Assembly (NCBI RefSeq): GCF_001857965.1
Contig: NZ_CP017774.1
Location: 3,658,001-3,722,000 of the forward strand
DNA from: Flavobacterium commune
Lineage (GTDB): Bacteria > Bacteroidota > Bacteroidia > Flavobacteriales > Flavobacteriaceae
Reading direction: 5' to 3'
Length of the DNA: 64,000 nt
Positions 36,283 through 44,558 of the stretch are shown here, in pieces. Each line of letters begins with the position of its first letter. Positions within the stretch are counted from its first letter, which is position 1. The notes under the pieces were generated by a model. It saw only the letters and a program-made list of their open reading frames with translations. It ran no database searches and was not told the DNA's origin. The translations under genes and the position numbers were made by a program.

Positions 36283-36400
36283 GATAGCGCGGAATTGCAT
36301 TCCGTGCCCACAAAGTTGAGCAACTACAAAACCAAACAGTTCAATTTTAAATAGTATTTTATCCTGTTGGAGTGTGCACGGAATACAATTCCGCGCTATC
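36283..36400. repeat. GC-richer imperfect inverted repeat, 30 and 28 nt arms
   Basis: The arm 36283-36312 contains GATAGCGCGGAATTGCATTC and 36373-36400 is its reverse complement with one substitution and a 2-nt indel. It lies in non-coding DNA and is richer in G and C than the surroundings. No coding frame here shows a recognisable protein, so I read it as a structural or mobile repeat. Confidence 0.6.
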
Positions 36401-36432
36401 AAAACGCTATCAAAACTTAAAAGGCATTAACT

Positions 36433-36464
36433 AACCTCGTCAACTAAACGAGGTTTCTTTTTAC
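36433..36464 (+). terminator. Terminator-like hairpin
   Basis: AACCTCGT at 36433-36440 pairs with ACGAGGTT at 36448-36455, followed by TCTTTTT. It could end transcription from the 35219 gene. Confidence 0.55.
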
Positions 36465-36538
36465 CCAAAAGCCTAAATATTTCCACAACTCCCCTGCCCC
36501 CGATTACTTCACTGGACAATATTTTCATAGGAGTTCAG

Positions 36539-36700
36539 TGAACTTCGTTTGCAGCAAAAAACCCGCAGTGTTGCCGGCAATAGAACACTTGCCGGTAAAG
36601 AGCGACCAACGGAAGCTCCTTTAATGGCTTAGTGTTACTGACGGCAACACGAGGATTTGTAGCGAAAAGCGGGAAATGGCCCAAATAGCAAGTCGAATAA
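36539..36700. other. Hairpin-rich non-coding element upstream of rlmD
   Basis: About 160 nt with several complementary pieces: TTGCCGGCAA at 36571-36580 (self-complementary), TTGCCGGTAA at 36590-36599, and AGTGTT..AACAC around 36632-36650. I recall a similar block (ending in a sequence like GGATTTGTAGCGAAAAGC) from other flavobacterial spacers. No gene is visible. What it does is unknown; a dispersed repeat is the likeliest reading. Confidence 0.4.
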
Positions 36701-36736
36701 AGATAAAAATCGACACTTTTCAAAAAAAATTCCTAA

Positions 36737-36772
36737 TTTGAATTCATAAAAGACAACAAACACTTATTTTTG
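36737..36772 (+). promoter_or_regulatory. Probable rlmD promoter
   Basis: TTTG at 36737-36740 and TATTTTTG at 36765-36772 match the -33 and -7 elements with a 24-nt gap, slightly long. The -7 box ends only 4 nt before the ATG at 36777, so the transcript would be leaderless or the true start codon lies further in. Confidence 0.45.
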
Positions 36773-36776
36773 CGCC

Positions 36777-38189
36777 ATGGGTAGAAAAAATACAGACAAA
36801 GTTGTCTTTCATCAGATAAAAGTCCTTGATGCAGGTGCAAAAGGCGTTTCGGTAGCAAAGGCTCCCGATGGAAAAGTAGTGTTTATTCCGAATGTGGTTC
36901 CGGGTGATGTGGTTGATGTGCAAACTTTCAAAAAACGCAAGGCGTATTATGAAGGAAAAGCGGTGAAATTCCACGAGTTATCAGAGCATCGTGTAGATCC
37001 TATTTGTGAGCATTTTGGGGTTTGTGGCGGTTGCAAATGGCAAAACATGAACTACGACCAACAATTGTTTTACAAACACAATGAGGTTAAAAATCACTTG
37101 CAACGCATAGGAAAAATTGAACTTCCTGAATTTGACCCGATTTTAGGTTCGGAGAAAAAGTTTTTCTACAGAAATAAAATGGAATTTTCGTTTTCTAACA
37201 GCCGTTGGTTAACAGAAGCTGAAATTGGAAGCGATGAAGATTTAGGAAATAGAAATGCTCTTGGTTTCCATATTCCAAAAATGTGGGACAAAATCCTGGA
37301 CATCAAAAAATGTCATTTACAAGAAGATCCTTCAAACGCTATTAGAAATGAAGTTCGCGATTTTGCTAATGCAAATGGTTTGACTTTCTTTAACCCGAGA
37401 GAACATTCCGGTTTGTTAAGAACCTTAATGTTACGTACGGCTTCAACCGGAGAAATCATGCTTTTGATTCAGTTTTTCGAAAATGATAAAGCCAACAGAG
37501 AATTGTTGCTGGATCATCTTTATGCCAAATTCCCTCAAATTACTTCATTGCAATATGTGGTAAATAACAAGGCAAATGATACACTTTACGATCAGGACAT
37601 CAAATTGTACAAAGGTCGTGATTACATCCTGGAAGAAATGGAAGGTTTGAAATTTAGCATCAATGCCAAATCTTTTTACCAAACCAACTCCGATCAGGCT
37701 TATGAATTATACAAAATAACGAGAGATTTTGCCGGATTAACAGGAAATGAAACCGTTTACGATTTATACACCGGAACAGGAACCATTGCGCAGTTTGTTT
37801 CTAAAAAAGCAAAAAAAGTAATTGGTGTCGAAAGTGTTCCTGATGCCATTAAAGACGCTAAGGCCAATGCCGAACGCAATAACATAGACAATTGTGAGTT
37901 TTTTGTAGGTGATATGAAAGTAGTTTTCAATGACGCTTTTATTGCACAACACGGACAACCGGACGTCATTATCACCGACCCACCACGTGACGGAATGCAC
38001 AAAGACGTAATTGAACAAATTATGAAAATTGCTCCTGAAAAAGTAGTGTATGTAAGTTGTAATTCGGCTACACAAGCCCGTGATTTGGCTTTAATGGACG
38101 AAAAATACAAAGTAACTAAAGTGCGTCCTGTGGATATGTTTCCGCAAACGCATCATGTGGAAAATGTAGTACTTTTAGAAAGAAGATAA
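36777..38189 (+). CDS. rlmD: 23S rRNA (uracil-1939-C5)-methyltransferase RlmD
   Basis: Methylates a uracil of 23S rRNA. The 470 residues hold a TRAM domain (about 1-60, VPGDVVDVQTFKKRKAYYEG), an iron-sulfur cysteine set CEHFGVCGGCKW (about 75-86), and a C-terminal methyltransferase with the SAM loop YDLYTGTGTIAQF, the catalytic-site DPPRDGM and the nucleophile in VSCNSATQ. The RumA/RlmCD-type alternatives share this plan; Bacteroidetes usually have one such enzyme, named RlmD. Followed by an inverted repeat and the DUF6452/DUF6048 pair. Confidence 0.92.
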   Translation: MGRKNTDKVVFHQIKVLDAGAKGVSVAKAPDGKVVFIPNVVPGDVVDVQTFKKRKAYYEGKAVKFHELSEHRVDPICEHFGVCGGCKWQNMNYDQQLFYKHNEVKNHLQRIGKIELPEFDPILGSEKKFFYRNKMEFSFSNSRWLTEAEIGSDEDLGNRNALGFHIPKMWDKILDIKKCHLQEDPSNAIRNEVRDFANANGLTFFNPREHSGLLRTLMLRTASTGEIMLLIQFFENDKANRELLLDHLYAKFPQITSLQYVVNNKANDTLYDQDIKLYKGRDYILEEMEGLKFSINAKSFYQTNSDQAYELYKITRDFAGLTGNETVYDLYTGTGTIAQFVSKKAKKVIGVESVPDAIKDAKANAERNNIDNCEFFVGDMKVVFNDAFIAQHGQPDVIITDPPRDGMHKDVIEQIMKIAPEKVVYVSCNSATQARDLALMDEKYKVTKVRPVDMFPQTHHVENVVLLERR

Positions 38190-38190
38190 T

Positions 38191-38244
38191 TAGTCCTTAG
38201 TACCTAGTCCTTAGTTTTTTCAGTAAGGACTAAGGACTATGTAC
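38191..38244. repeat. Inverted repeat after rlmD
   Basis: The left side has AGTCCTTAG twice (38192-38200 and 38207-38215), and the right side GGACTAAGGACTATGTACT (38226-38244) is complementary to AGTACCTAGTCCTTAG with one mismatch. It can form a long hairpin and may double as a terminator of rlmD. Confidence 0.6.
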
Positions 38245-38261
38245 TAACAACTAAAAAATAT

Positions 38262-38783
38262 ATGAAGAAAACGATACTGCTTTTATTGCTGTTTTGCTTC
38301 TCTTTCTCCGGTTGTGAGAAAGACGATATTTGTGATGGCAATACCCTTACCACACCCCGAATGGTCATTACATTTTATGACATCAGTAACCCTTCGGTTG
38401 AAAAAAGTGTGACCAATCTAAGCATATTTGGTGATGGAATGGAAGAAGCTGTTAATTTTGACGGAAACACTCTAATTAACGGAAGTACGGTTTCTATTCC
38501 TCTAAAAGTAGATGCCGATGAAGTTAAATTTCGTTTTATCTTAAATTTTGGCAATAGCAATACGGCTCTGATAAACGAAGACGTATTAACTTTTAAATAC
38601 AGCAGAGAAACCATTTTTGTATCTCGTGCCTGTGGTTTTAAAACTAATTTTACTTTAGACCCAATTTCGCCATTTGTTCACACCGATGCGGCAACTCCGG
38701 ATTTATTATGGATACAATATCTTGCAGTAGAAAAATATAGTATAGCTAACGAAAATGAAACACACCTTAAAATATATTTTTAG
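38262..38783 (+). CDS. DUF6452 lipoprotein
   Basis: A 173-residue protein with a lipoprotein signal (SFSGC, cysteine about residue 18). It matches the flavobacterial DUF6452 family by memory: acidic start EKDDICDGN, then TPRMVITFYDISNPSVEKSV and, near the end, VSRACGFKTNFTLD with a conserved Cys. Its last 29 nt overlap the start of the DUF6048 gene, so the two are translationally linked and probably work together at the cell envelope. No function is known to me. Confidence 0.8.
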   Translation: MKKTILLLLLFCFSFSGCEKDDICDGNTLTTPRMVITFYDISNPSVEKSVTNLSIFGDGMEEAVNFDGNTLINGSTVSIPLKVDADEVKFRFILNFGNSNTALINEDVLTFKYSRETIFVSRACGFKTNFTLDPISPFVHTDAATPDLLWIQYLAVEKYSIANENETHLKIYF

Positions 38784-39582
38784 TAGCTGTCTTATTTTGT
38801 CTTTGTTTTTTGCAAATGCACAAAATACTCAAGCTCCTTCAACAAAGCCCAAAAAGGATACTATTTCGACCGGAATTATCCCTAAAAAGGCTGCTGTGGC
38901 TACCAAAACCGATGTAATAACTAAAACCGATTCAATTGCTCCAGCCGTAAAAACCAATCGTTATGGAGTGCGCTTGGGAGTAGATTTATTCAAATTAAGC
39001 CGTAGTTTTTATGATAATAACTACAAAGGAATCGAGCTTGTAGGAGATTACCGTTGGGATAAAAAACATTATATCGCCGCCGAAGTTGGTAATGAAAATA
39101 AAACTACCGATGATGCCCGCCTGAATTTCACTACCAAAGGTTCGTACCTGAAAGTAGGTTTTGATTATAACGGTTATGAAAACTGGCTGGATATGGAGAA
39201 CATTATTTCGATAGGTTTGCGCTACGGTTTTAGTACTTTTAATCAGGAATTGAATACTTATAAAATTTATAATCCAAATCAATATTTTGGAGAAACACCG
39301 TCTCTAGCTTCGGGTCAAAAATACAACGGTCTTACAGCAAGCTGGATTGAAGTGGTTGCCGGAATGAAAGCTAAAGTTTTTAACAACGTATTTTTAGGTT
39401 TCAGCCTTCGTTTGAACCGATTGATTACCAACAAACAACCTGACAATTTTGAAAACCTTTATATTCCTGGCTTTAACCGAACGTATAATGGGGATTTTGG
39501 TGTTGGTTTTAATTACACGGTAACTTATTTTGTTCCAATTTTCAAAAAGAAAGTCGTTCCTGTGGAAACAAAGAAAAAATAG
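38755..39582 (+). CDS. DUF6048 probable outer membrane protein
   Basis: A 275-residue protein with a signal peptide (about 1-22, ending FANAQN), a threonine/lysine-rich linker (25-65), and a domain of alternating beta strands with aromatic ends (YRWDKKHYIAAEVGNEN, GLRYGFSTFNQEL, GFNYTVTYFVPIF) as in a small beta-barrel. It matches DUF6048 by memory. It starts inside the DUF6452 gene. A barrel-plus-lipoprotein pair is a reasonable inference. A terminator follows. Confidence 0.78.
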   Translation: MKHTLKYIFSSCLILSLFFANAQNTQAPSTKPKKDTISTGIIPKKAAVATKTDVITKTDSIAPAVKTNRYGVRLGVDLFKLSRSFYDNNYKGIELVGDYRWDKKHYIAAEVGNENKTTDDARLNFTTKGSYLKVGFDYNGYENWLDMENIISIGLRYGFSTFNQELNTYKIYNPNQYFGETPSLASGQKYNGLTASWIEVVAGMKAKVFNNVFLGFSLRLNRLITNKQPDNFENLYIPGFNRTYNGDFGVGFNYTVTYFVPIFKKKVVPVETKKK

Positions 39583-39610
39583 TTTGCAGTGTTCAGTCGG
39601 CAGAAACACA

Positions 39611-39655
39611 AAAAACCGCAAATTCACTAAATTGAGAATTTGCGGTTTTTTTTTA
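39611..39655. terminator. Terminator after the DUF6048 gene
   Basis: The arms 39611-39625 (AAAAACCGCAAATTC) and 39636-39650 are perfect 15-bp complements, followed by T residues. It lies between two convergent genes and could serve both. Confidence 0.85.
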
Positions 39656-39705
39656 TGTTTTTTGAATCTAATGTATTCTTCTTCCTGCTTCCTGCAAACT
39701 GAACA

Positions 39706-39942
39706 CTAACCTATCTCTCTAATTCCTTTTATAAAAATCCATTTCATAAACAATTTTTCACCATCCTTAGTTTTCACAGCCTGAAATTTTGGGCCTATTA
39801 AAGTTGCTATTGCAAAAGCTGTAAATGGAATCCAAAGTCCTGTTAAACCTGAATATCTATCCACTAAATAGCGAAACAAAACAAATAATATAGCAAAACA
39901 ACCCAGTTGGTATAAAAAAGCGCGTAATTGTAATTTAGTCAT
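39706..39942 (-). CDS. Small membrane protein, 78 residues
   Basis: Two hydrophobic segments (about 8-25 and 35-52) separated by RYLVDRYSGLTG, with a basic C-terminal tail ending WIFIKGIREIG. Start ATG at 39942. It lies between the DUF6048 gene and the RNA methyltransferase and is short, but its membrane pattern and clean start support it as a gene. Unknown family. Confidence 0.55.
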   Translation of the reverse strand: MTKLQLRAFLYQLGCFAILFVLFRYLVDRYSGLTGLWIPFTAFAIATLIGPKFQAVKTKDGEKLFMKWIFIKGIREIG

Positions 39943-40012
39943 AACTTATTGTTTGTATTTTTATTTAAAGTTTAAAGCTCAATGTTAAGCTTGCACTTCT
40001 AACTTCTAACTT

Positions 40013-41176
40013 CTAACTTCTCTCCTGAAACTTAGTACGTTTACTTCCTTCGTACATTTCATATTTTACCAATCGGGCTTCGAGTCCAGCGTTGAATAAT
40101 TTGATTTTTCTGGATGGTCGCAAACCTACAAATTTCAGTGCTTCCAGATTTCCTGTGATAAACCAGGCGTTTGTTCCCGGATAACTTTGTTTTAAAGTAT
40201 CGCCAATATTTTTATAAAATTCTTCCATGTGAATATCCAAACGCTCATCATAAGGCGGATTAAAAACAATATGTAATTTTCCTTCCGAAGTTTTTTCGCT
40301 ATCAAAGAAATTATTTCCTTCAATACTAACATATTCTTCCAGATTTGCATTTCGAATATTCTCTTTCGCTTTACTTACCGCCGACGGTGCTTTATCATAA
40401 CCTTTAATCGTATGATGAAACTCGCGAACTTTCCCTAATAAACTATCGGTAATTTTGTCAAACAAATCATTATCCCAGTCCTTCCATTTTTCGAAAGCAA
40501 ATTCTTTACGGTTAATATTTGCAGGAATGTTGCAGGCAATCATAGCTGCTTCGGCAAGGAAAGTTCCCGAACCACACATAGGATCCAGAAAATCACTCTG
40601 TCCATCCCAACCCGAAAGCAACAAAATTCCCGCTGCCAAGACTTCGTTTATCGGTGCTATATTCGTCGATGTTCTGTAACCACGTTGATTCAATGCGTTT
40701 CCTGATGTGTCCAAAGCTACCGAAACCTGATCTTTATCAATATGAATGTTAATTCTTAAATCCGGATGTACTTTATCAATACTTGGACGTTGCCCTGTTC
40801 TTTCTCTGAACTGATCCACAATGGCATCTTTACATTTTTGAGAAACAAATTCGGTATGCTTAAAATATTCTGAATGCGCTGTAGTATCAATCACAAAAGT
40901 CTGATTGGCATTGATAAATTTTGACCAATTAACACCCGAAACTCCTTTATACAAAGCTTTTTCATTATTGGCTCTAAAAGAATAAATAGGTTTTAAGATT
41001 TTTAATGCAGTACGCAAAGACAAATTGGCCTTGTACATAAAACCTTTATCACCTTTAAAACTCACCATTCTTACTCCCTGCTCTACGTCTTGTGCTCCTA
41101 AATTTTTTAATTCAGTGGCTAATATTTCTTCAAAACCAAAAAAGGTTTTGGCAATCATCTTAAAATTTTCTTCCAT
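40013..41176 (-). CDS. THUMP-domain RNA methyltransferase (RlmL/YpsC type)
   Basis: I take the ATG at 41176 (MEENFKMIAKTFFGFEEIL; 387 residues); MIAKTFF at 41158 is an alternative, and the frame's far start at 41251 would cover the promoter region. A THUMP RNA-binding domain (about 55-165) precedes a methyltransferase domain with LSGWDGQSDFLDPMCGSGT and the FNPPYDERL motif (NPPY, target-base flip). Such proteins modify G2445-type positions of 23S rRNA in other bacteria; the exact position here is not proved. A divergent methyltransferase gene shares its promoter region. Confidence 0.9.
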   Translation of the reverse strand: MEENFKMIAKTFFGFEEILATELKNLGAQDVEQGVRMVSFKGDKGFMYKANLSLRTALKILKPIYSFRANNEKALYKGVSGVNWSKFINANQTFVIDTTAHSEYFKHTEFVSQKCKDAIVDQFRERTGQRPSIDKVHPDLRINIHIDKDQVSVALDTSGNALNQRGYRTSTNIAPINEVLAAGILLLSGWDGQSDFLDPMCGSGTFLAEAAMIACNIPANINRKEFAFEKWKDWDNDLFDKITDSLLGKVREFHHTIKGYDKAPSAVSKAKENIRNANLEEYVSIEGNNFFDSEKTSEGKLHIVFNPPYDERLDIHMEEFYKNIGDTLKQSYPGTNAWFITGNLEALKFVGLRPSRKIKLFNAGLEARLVKYEMYEGSKRTKFQERS

Positions 41177-41240
41177 TTCTCTTTTAAATTCCAATTTTCT
41201 AAATTCCAAATTCCAAACAACCTGAAATAGTATATTTCCG

Positions 41241-41259
41241 CAAAAATACACTAAATTTG
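41241..41259. promoter_or_regulatory. Back-to-back -7 boxes of two divergent genes
   Basis: On the minus strand 41241-41248 reads TATTTTTG (65 nt before the THUMP gene start). On the plus strand 41252-41259 reads TAAATTTG (27 nt before the next start). Only 3 nt separate the boxes, so polymerase binding at one would probably hinder the other. No -33 elements were found. Confidence 0.5.
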
Positions 41260-41286
41260 CGGGATAGAATTAATTGAAAAGAATAA

Positions 41287-42051
41287 ATGTCCGAAGCACA
41301 AGAAACAACTAATACAAATCAAGACCAACCAAATGAAACATGGTTCAGCTCCTGGTTTGACACTCCCTATTATCACATTCTCTACAAAGAACGAAATGAC
41401 AAAGAAGCACAGCTTTTCATGGATAACTTAACACATTATTTAAATCTTCCTGAAAAAGCTAAAGTCTTGGATTTAGCTTGTGGCAAAGGTCGTCACGCTA
41501 TCTATTTGAACCAATTGGGTTTTGATGTCATTGGTGCTGATTTATCTGAAAACAGCATTGCTGAAGCCAGCAAAAATTCGAATGATACCCTGCATTTTAA
41601 AGTACACGACATGCGCGAAGAATTCGAAGAAAAGTATGATGCCATTTTTAATTTGTTTACCAGTTTTGGTTATTTCGAAAATGATGACGACAATTTAACG
41701 ACTTTAAAAGCCATCAAAAACAGTTTATCAGACTATGGATTTGCCGTAATTGACTTTATGAATGTCAATCAGGTAATTGAAACCCTGGTTCCCGAAGAAG
41801 TAAAAACAGTGGACGGAATCGATTTTCACCTGAAACGCTATGTAGCCGACGGTCATATATTTAAAGAAATTGATTTTGAAGACCAAGGTCATAAATATCA
41901 TTTTACCGAAAAAGTAAAAGCCCTGACTTTACAGGACTTCGAAACCATGATGGAAGAAGCTGGAATTTATCTTTTGGATATTTTTGGAGATTATAAACTG
42001 AAAAAATTTCACAAAACAGAAAGCGAACGACTTATCCTTATTTTCAAATAA
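41287..42051 (+). CDS. Class I SAM-dependent methyltransferase
   Basis: A 254-residue Rossmann-fold methyltransferase: the SAM motif is VLDLACGKGRHAIYL (about 59-73), followed by GADLSENSI and the post-I segment HDMREEFEEKYDAIFNLFTSFGYF. The rest of the protein has a small beta domain (about 155-235). The target is unknown. Its stop codon overlaps the ZIP gene start (TAATG), so the pair is translationally coupled. No other methyltransferase partners are evident. Confidence 0.88.
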   Translation: MSEAQETTNTNQDQPNETWFSSWFDTPYYHILYKERNDKEAQLFMDNLTHYLNLPEKAKVLDLACGKGRHAIYLNQLGFDVIGADLSENSIAEASKNSNDTLHFKVHDMREEFEEKYDAIFNLFTSFGYFENDDDNLTTLKAIKNSLSDYGFAVIDFMNVNQVIETLVPEEVKTVDGIDFHLKRYVADGHIFKEIDFEDQGHKYHFTEKVKALTLQDFETMMEEAGIYLLDIFGDYKLKKFHKTESERLILIFK

Positions 42052-42746
42052 TGAACTACCTTTTACCCTTACTTTCTGTACTAATAGGTTACATCATTGC
42101 CTTAGTCCTCAAACCTAAAAAGAAAACCAATCTAAAGTTACTGTTAGCTTTTAGTGGTTCTTTTTTGCTTTCTTTGACGGTAATGCACTTACTCCCTGAG
42201 ATTTACGAAAGTCACAATCATGGTGTTGATGAAAGTCACAATCACAATGCAGGGATTTTTATTATGCTGGGGATTTTGTTCCAAATTATACTGGAATTTT
42301 TCTCAAAAGGTGCCGAGCATGGTCACGTACACGGACACCCTAACATGTCGCATATTCCGTGGTTGTTGTTCATCAGTCTTTGTATTCACGCGTTTTTAGA
42401 AGGATTTCCTGTGGGGCATAATCACGATAATTTAGCTCTTGGAATTGCTATTCATCACCTTCCTATTGCTATTATTCTAACTAGCTTTTTCATTAATTCG
42501 CATTTAAACAAACAGGCTATTTTTGCCTTCATGCTTACTTTTGCATTTATGACACCATTGGGAACATTCGCCTCTGATTATCTTACTCCTCTAAGCCATT
42601 ATCATAACCAAATTACCGCTGTAGTAATCGGGATTTTATTTCATATTTCCTCAACTATTATTTTCGAAAGTAGCGAAGGCCATAAATTTAATATTGCTAA
42701 AGTTTCGATGATTGTACTGGGAATTATATTGGCATATTTTTTATAA
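42051..42746 (+). CDS. ZIP-family metal transporter
   Basis: A 231-residue protein with about seven or eight membrane helices. Histidine-rich loops (SHNHGVDESHNHN near 60-72, and GAEHGHVHGHPNMSH near 87-101) suit metal binding. The ZIP signature is in helices IV and V: HAFLEGFPVGHNHDNL (HxxxEG) and AIHHLPIAIILTSF (HHxP). It probably imports zinc or iron across the inner membrane. It overlaps the upstream methyltransferase gene by one base and precedes murQ by 39 nt. The metal is not decided by the sequence. Confidence 0.9.
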   Translation: MNYLLPLLSVLIGYIIALVLKPKKKTNLKLLLAFSGSFLLSLTVMHLLPEIYESHNHGVDESHNHNAGIFIMLGILFQIILEFFSKGAEHGHVHGHPNMSHIPWLLFISLCIHAFLEGFPVGHNHDNLALGIAIHHLPIAIILTSFFINSHLNKQAIFAFMLTFAFMTPLGTFASDYLTPLSHYHNQITAVVIGILFHISSTIIFESSEGHKFNIAKVSMIVLGIILAYFL

Positions 42747-42785
42747 ATTTTAATCACTAAAACACACCAAATAAAGCTTAAAAAA

Positions 42786-43601
42786 ATGACCTTCATAAAA
42801 ACCACCGAACAATCCTCAAAATACGAGCATTTAGAAAAGATGTCAGTTTCTGACTTACTTTCTAATATCAATAACGAAGACAAAACCGTTCCGCTTGCTG
42901 TTGAAAAAGCCTTGCCTCAAATAGAAACTTTAGTCACTCAAATTGTTGCTAAAATGAAACTGGGTGGGCGTTTATTTTACATTGGAGCCGGAACTTCAGG
43001 ACGTTTGGGAGTGGTCGATGCATCTGAATGTCCGCCTACTTTTGGTGTTCCATTTGATTTGGTAGTTGGAATTATTGCCGGTGGCGATAAGGCCATTCGC
43101 AAAGCGGTAGAAAATGCCGAAGACAATGCAACCCAAGCCTGGATTGATTTACAGGAATTCAACATCAACGAGAATGATGTGGTAATAGGAATTGCAGCTT
43201 CCGGAACAACGCCTTATGTTATTGGTGGATTAGAAACTTGCAACAAAAATAATATTATCACGGGAAGCATTTCCTGCAATGCAGGAAGTCCGCTTTCGCA
43301 AACAGCAAGATTCCCTATTGATGTTGTTGTAGGTCCAGAATTTGTTACAGGAAGTTCCAGAATGAAAGCCGGAACGGCTCAAAAACTGGTTCTGAATATG
43401 ATTTCAACTGCTACGATGATTCAATTGGGAAAAGTAAAAGGCAACAAAATGGTCGATATGCAATTAAGTAACAACAAATTGGTAGATCGCGGAACTAAAA
43501 TGATTATGGGTGAAATTCCTGTAAGCTACGAAGAAGCCGCTCAATTACTGAAAGAACACGGAAGTGTGCGCAAAGCAGTTGATTTTTATAATAATAAATA
43601 A
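42786..43601 (+). CDS. murQ: N-acetylmuramic acid 6-phosphate etherase
   Basis: Cleaves the lactyl ether of MurNAc-6-phosphate to give GlcNAc-6-phosphate during cell wall recycling. The 271-residue SIS-domain protein has the family signature FYIGAGTSGRLGVVDASECPP (read in parts, about 65-85), with the catalytic Glu in that loop, and GSSRMKAGTAQK near 195-206. It is somewhat shorter than the E. coli enzyme (298). Neither anmK nor a PTS is seen nearby. The next gene is a small DUF6095 gene. Confidence 0.95.
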   Translation: MTFIKTTEQSSKYEHLEKMSVSDLLSNINNEDKTVPLAVEKALPQIETLVTQIVAKMKLGGRLFYIGAGTSGRLGVVDASECPPTFGVPFDLVVGIIAGGDKAIRKAVENAEDNATQAWIDLQEFNINENDVVIGIAASGTTPYVIGGLETCNKNNIITGSISCNAGSPLSQTARFPIDVVVGPEFVTGSSRMKAGTAQKLVLNMISTATMIQLGKVKGNKMVDMQLSNNKLVDRGTKMIMGEIPVSYEEAAQLLKEHGSVRKAVDFYNNK

Positions 43602-43680
43602 GTTAAAAGTTGTGAGTTATAGGTTATGTGTCGTGTGTCGCTCCTAACTTCTAACTTCCCACTTCTAACCTCTAACTTTT
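43602..43680. repeat. CTTCTAACTT-type repeat spacer
   Basis: The spacer has GTTAAAAGTTGTGAGTTATA at its start, and on the right copies of CTAACTTCTAACTT-like heptamers; the two sides form an imperfect inverted repeat (AGTTATAGGTTA against TAACCTCTAACT). A shorter tract of the same heptamer lies at 39991-40020 beside the THUMP gene. Confidence 0.5.
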
Positions 43681-43684
43681 CAAA

Positions 43685-43906
43685 ATGGCAACAAACAAAG
43701 AATTATTATCCAAAGGAGTCCGATACTTAGCAGGCGCTTTGCCCTTGCTTTTTATTGGTCCGTCATTAATTCACAATGCCTTTATGAACCAGCAAAATGT
43801 ATGGCATTATCTGGTTTTAGGAATCGGAATCATTGCTTGTCTGGCTTCGGTATATCTGATTTTTTTGGGACTGAAATTCATGATGAAAGCTTTATTCAAC
43901 GATTAA
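43685..43906 (+). CDS. DUF6095 small membrane protein
   Basis: A 73-residue protein with two hydrophobic helices (about 14-33 and 41-66) separated by NAFMNQQNVWHYL. It matches, from memory, the flavobacterial DUF6095 family, usually found just after murQ, as here. Function unknown. Confidence 0.75.
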   Translation: MATNKELLSKGVRYLAGALPLLFIGPSLIHNAFMNQQNVWHYLVLGIGIIACLASVYLIFLGLKFMMKALFND

Positions 43907-44040
43907 TACCGATTATACAAAATATATAGTCCAAAAAATTGTCCTATTATTTTGTTATATCGGCATTATGCCACAACTTTATTGATAACTCCAATAAAAA
44001 TATAATTGGTATAATTTGTACCTTTACTAAAAATTTGATT

Positions 44041-44271
44041 ATGGATATTCAAGCCGAAATAAATTGGATACATCAAGAAATTGACAAAGTAAAAGATCCT
44101 TCTTTTGTTGAAAAATTAAAACGTCTTTTACTGACTACAAATTCCCCTTCTGAAACTACAGATATTGATTATAATATCGATATCGAAAAAGCATTGGAAA
44201 GCATAAAAAAAGGTGACTTTTACAATGAAAATGAAGCTAAGGAAATGTCAAAAAAATGGGGAAGAAAATAA
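44041..44271 (+). CDS. Probable antitoxin of a RelE/ParE-type module
   Basis: The start is the ATG at 44041 (MDIQAEINWIHQEIDKVKD; 76 residues); the frame continues upstream to 43939 but that part lies in a spacer and is hydrophobic. It is a short, charged, helical protein (LKRLLLTT in the middle, ENEAKEMSKKWGRK at the end). It overlaps the toxin gene by 16 nt, the standard antitoxin-first layout. I cannot see a helix-turn-helix or AbrB fold, so how it regulates its promoter is unclear. Confidence 0.72.
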   Translation: MDIQAEINWIHQEIDKVKDPSFVEKLKRLLLTTNSPSETTDIDYNIDIEKALESIKKGDFYNENEAKEMSKKWGRK

Positions 44272-44558
44272 TTTGGTCTTCAAATGCTTTAGAACAGCTT
44301 GAAGATATTCATTTTTATATTCTTTTTGAAAGCAAATCCATTCAGGTAGCTGACAAAGTAGTCGATAAAATTTTTGACAGTACCGAAATTCTTAAAAGCA
44401 AACCGGAAATCTACAAACTTGACCCAAAAAAGGATAACAACGATGGCAGTTTTCGGGTTTATTTTGTTTACGACTATATGATTTCCTATAGAATCACCCC
44501 TGAAAACATTCAAATTCTTCGAATTAGACATACGTCAAGAAAACCCAAAAACTTCTAA
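44256..44558 (+). CDS. RelE/ParE-family toxin
   Basis: A 100-residue protein of the RelE/ParE superfamily: WSSNALEQLEDIHFYILF (helix 1, about 5-22), then YKLDPKKDNNDGSFRVYFVYDYMISYRI and ILRIRHTSRKP at the end; YRI..ILRIRHTSRKP is the ParE-like final-strand signature. RelE toxins cut mRNA on the ribosome and ParE toxins poison gyrase; the basic ribosomal-toxin residues of RelE are not clearly present, so the ParE branch is my preference. The stop overlaps the ATG of the pentapeptide-repeat gene (TAATG). Confidence 0.82.
   Translation: MGKKIIWSSNALEQLEDIHFYILFESKSIQVADKVVDKIFDSTEILKSKPEIYKLDPKKDNNDGSFRVYFVYDYMISYRITPENIQILRIRHTSRKPKNF

Noticed and set aside
36085..36402. Minus-strand open frame of 105 codons opposite the end of the orphan gene
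   Set aside because: It overlaps a real gene and the inverted repeats, and shows no protein-like pattern.
36535..36723. Minus-strand open frame of 62 codons in the hairpin-rich block
   Set aside because: It follows self-complementary sequence, has no recognisable protein pattern and no plausible start context, so I read the block as non-coding.
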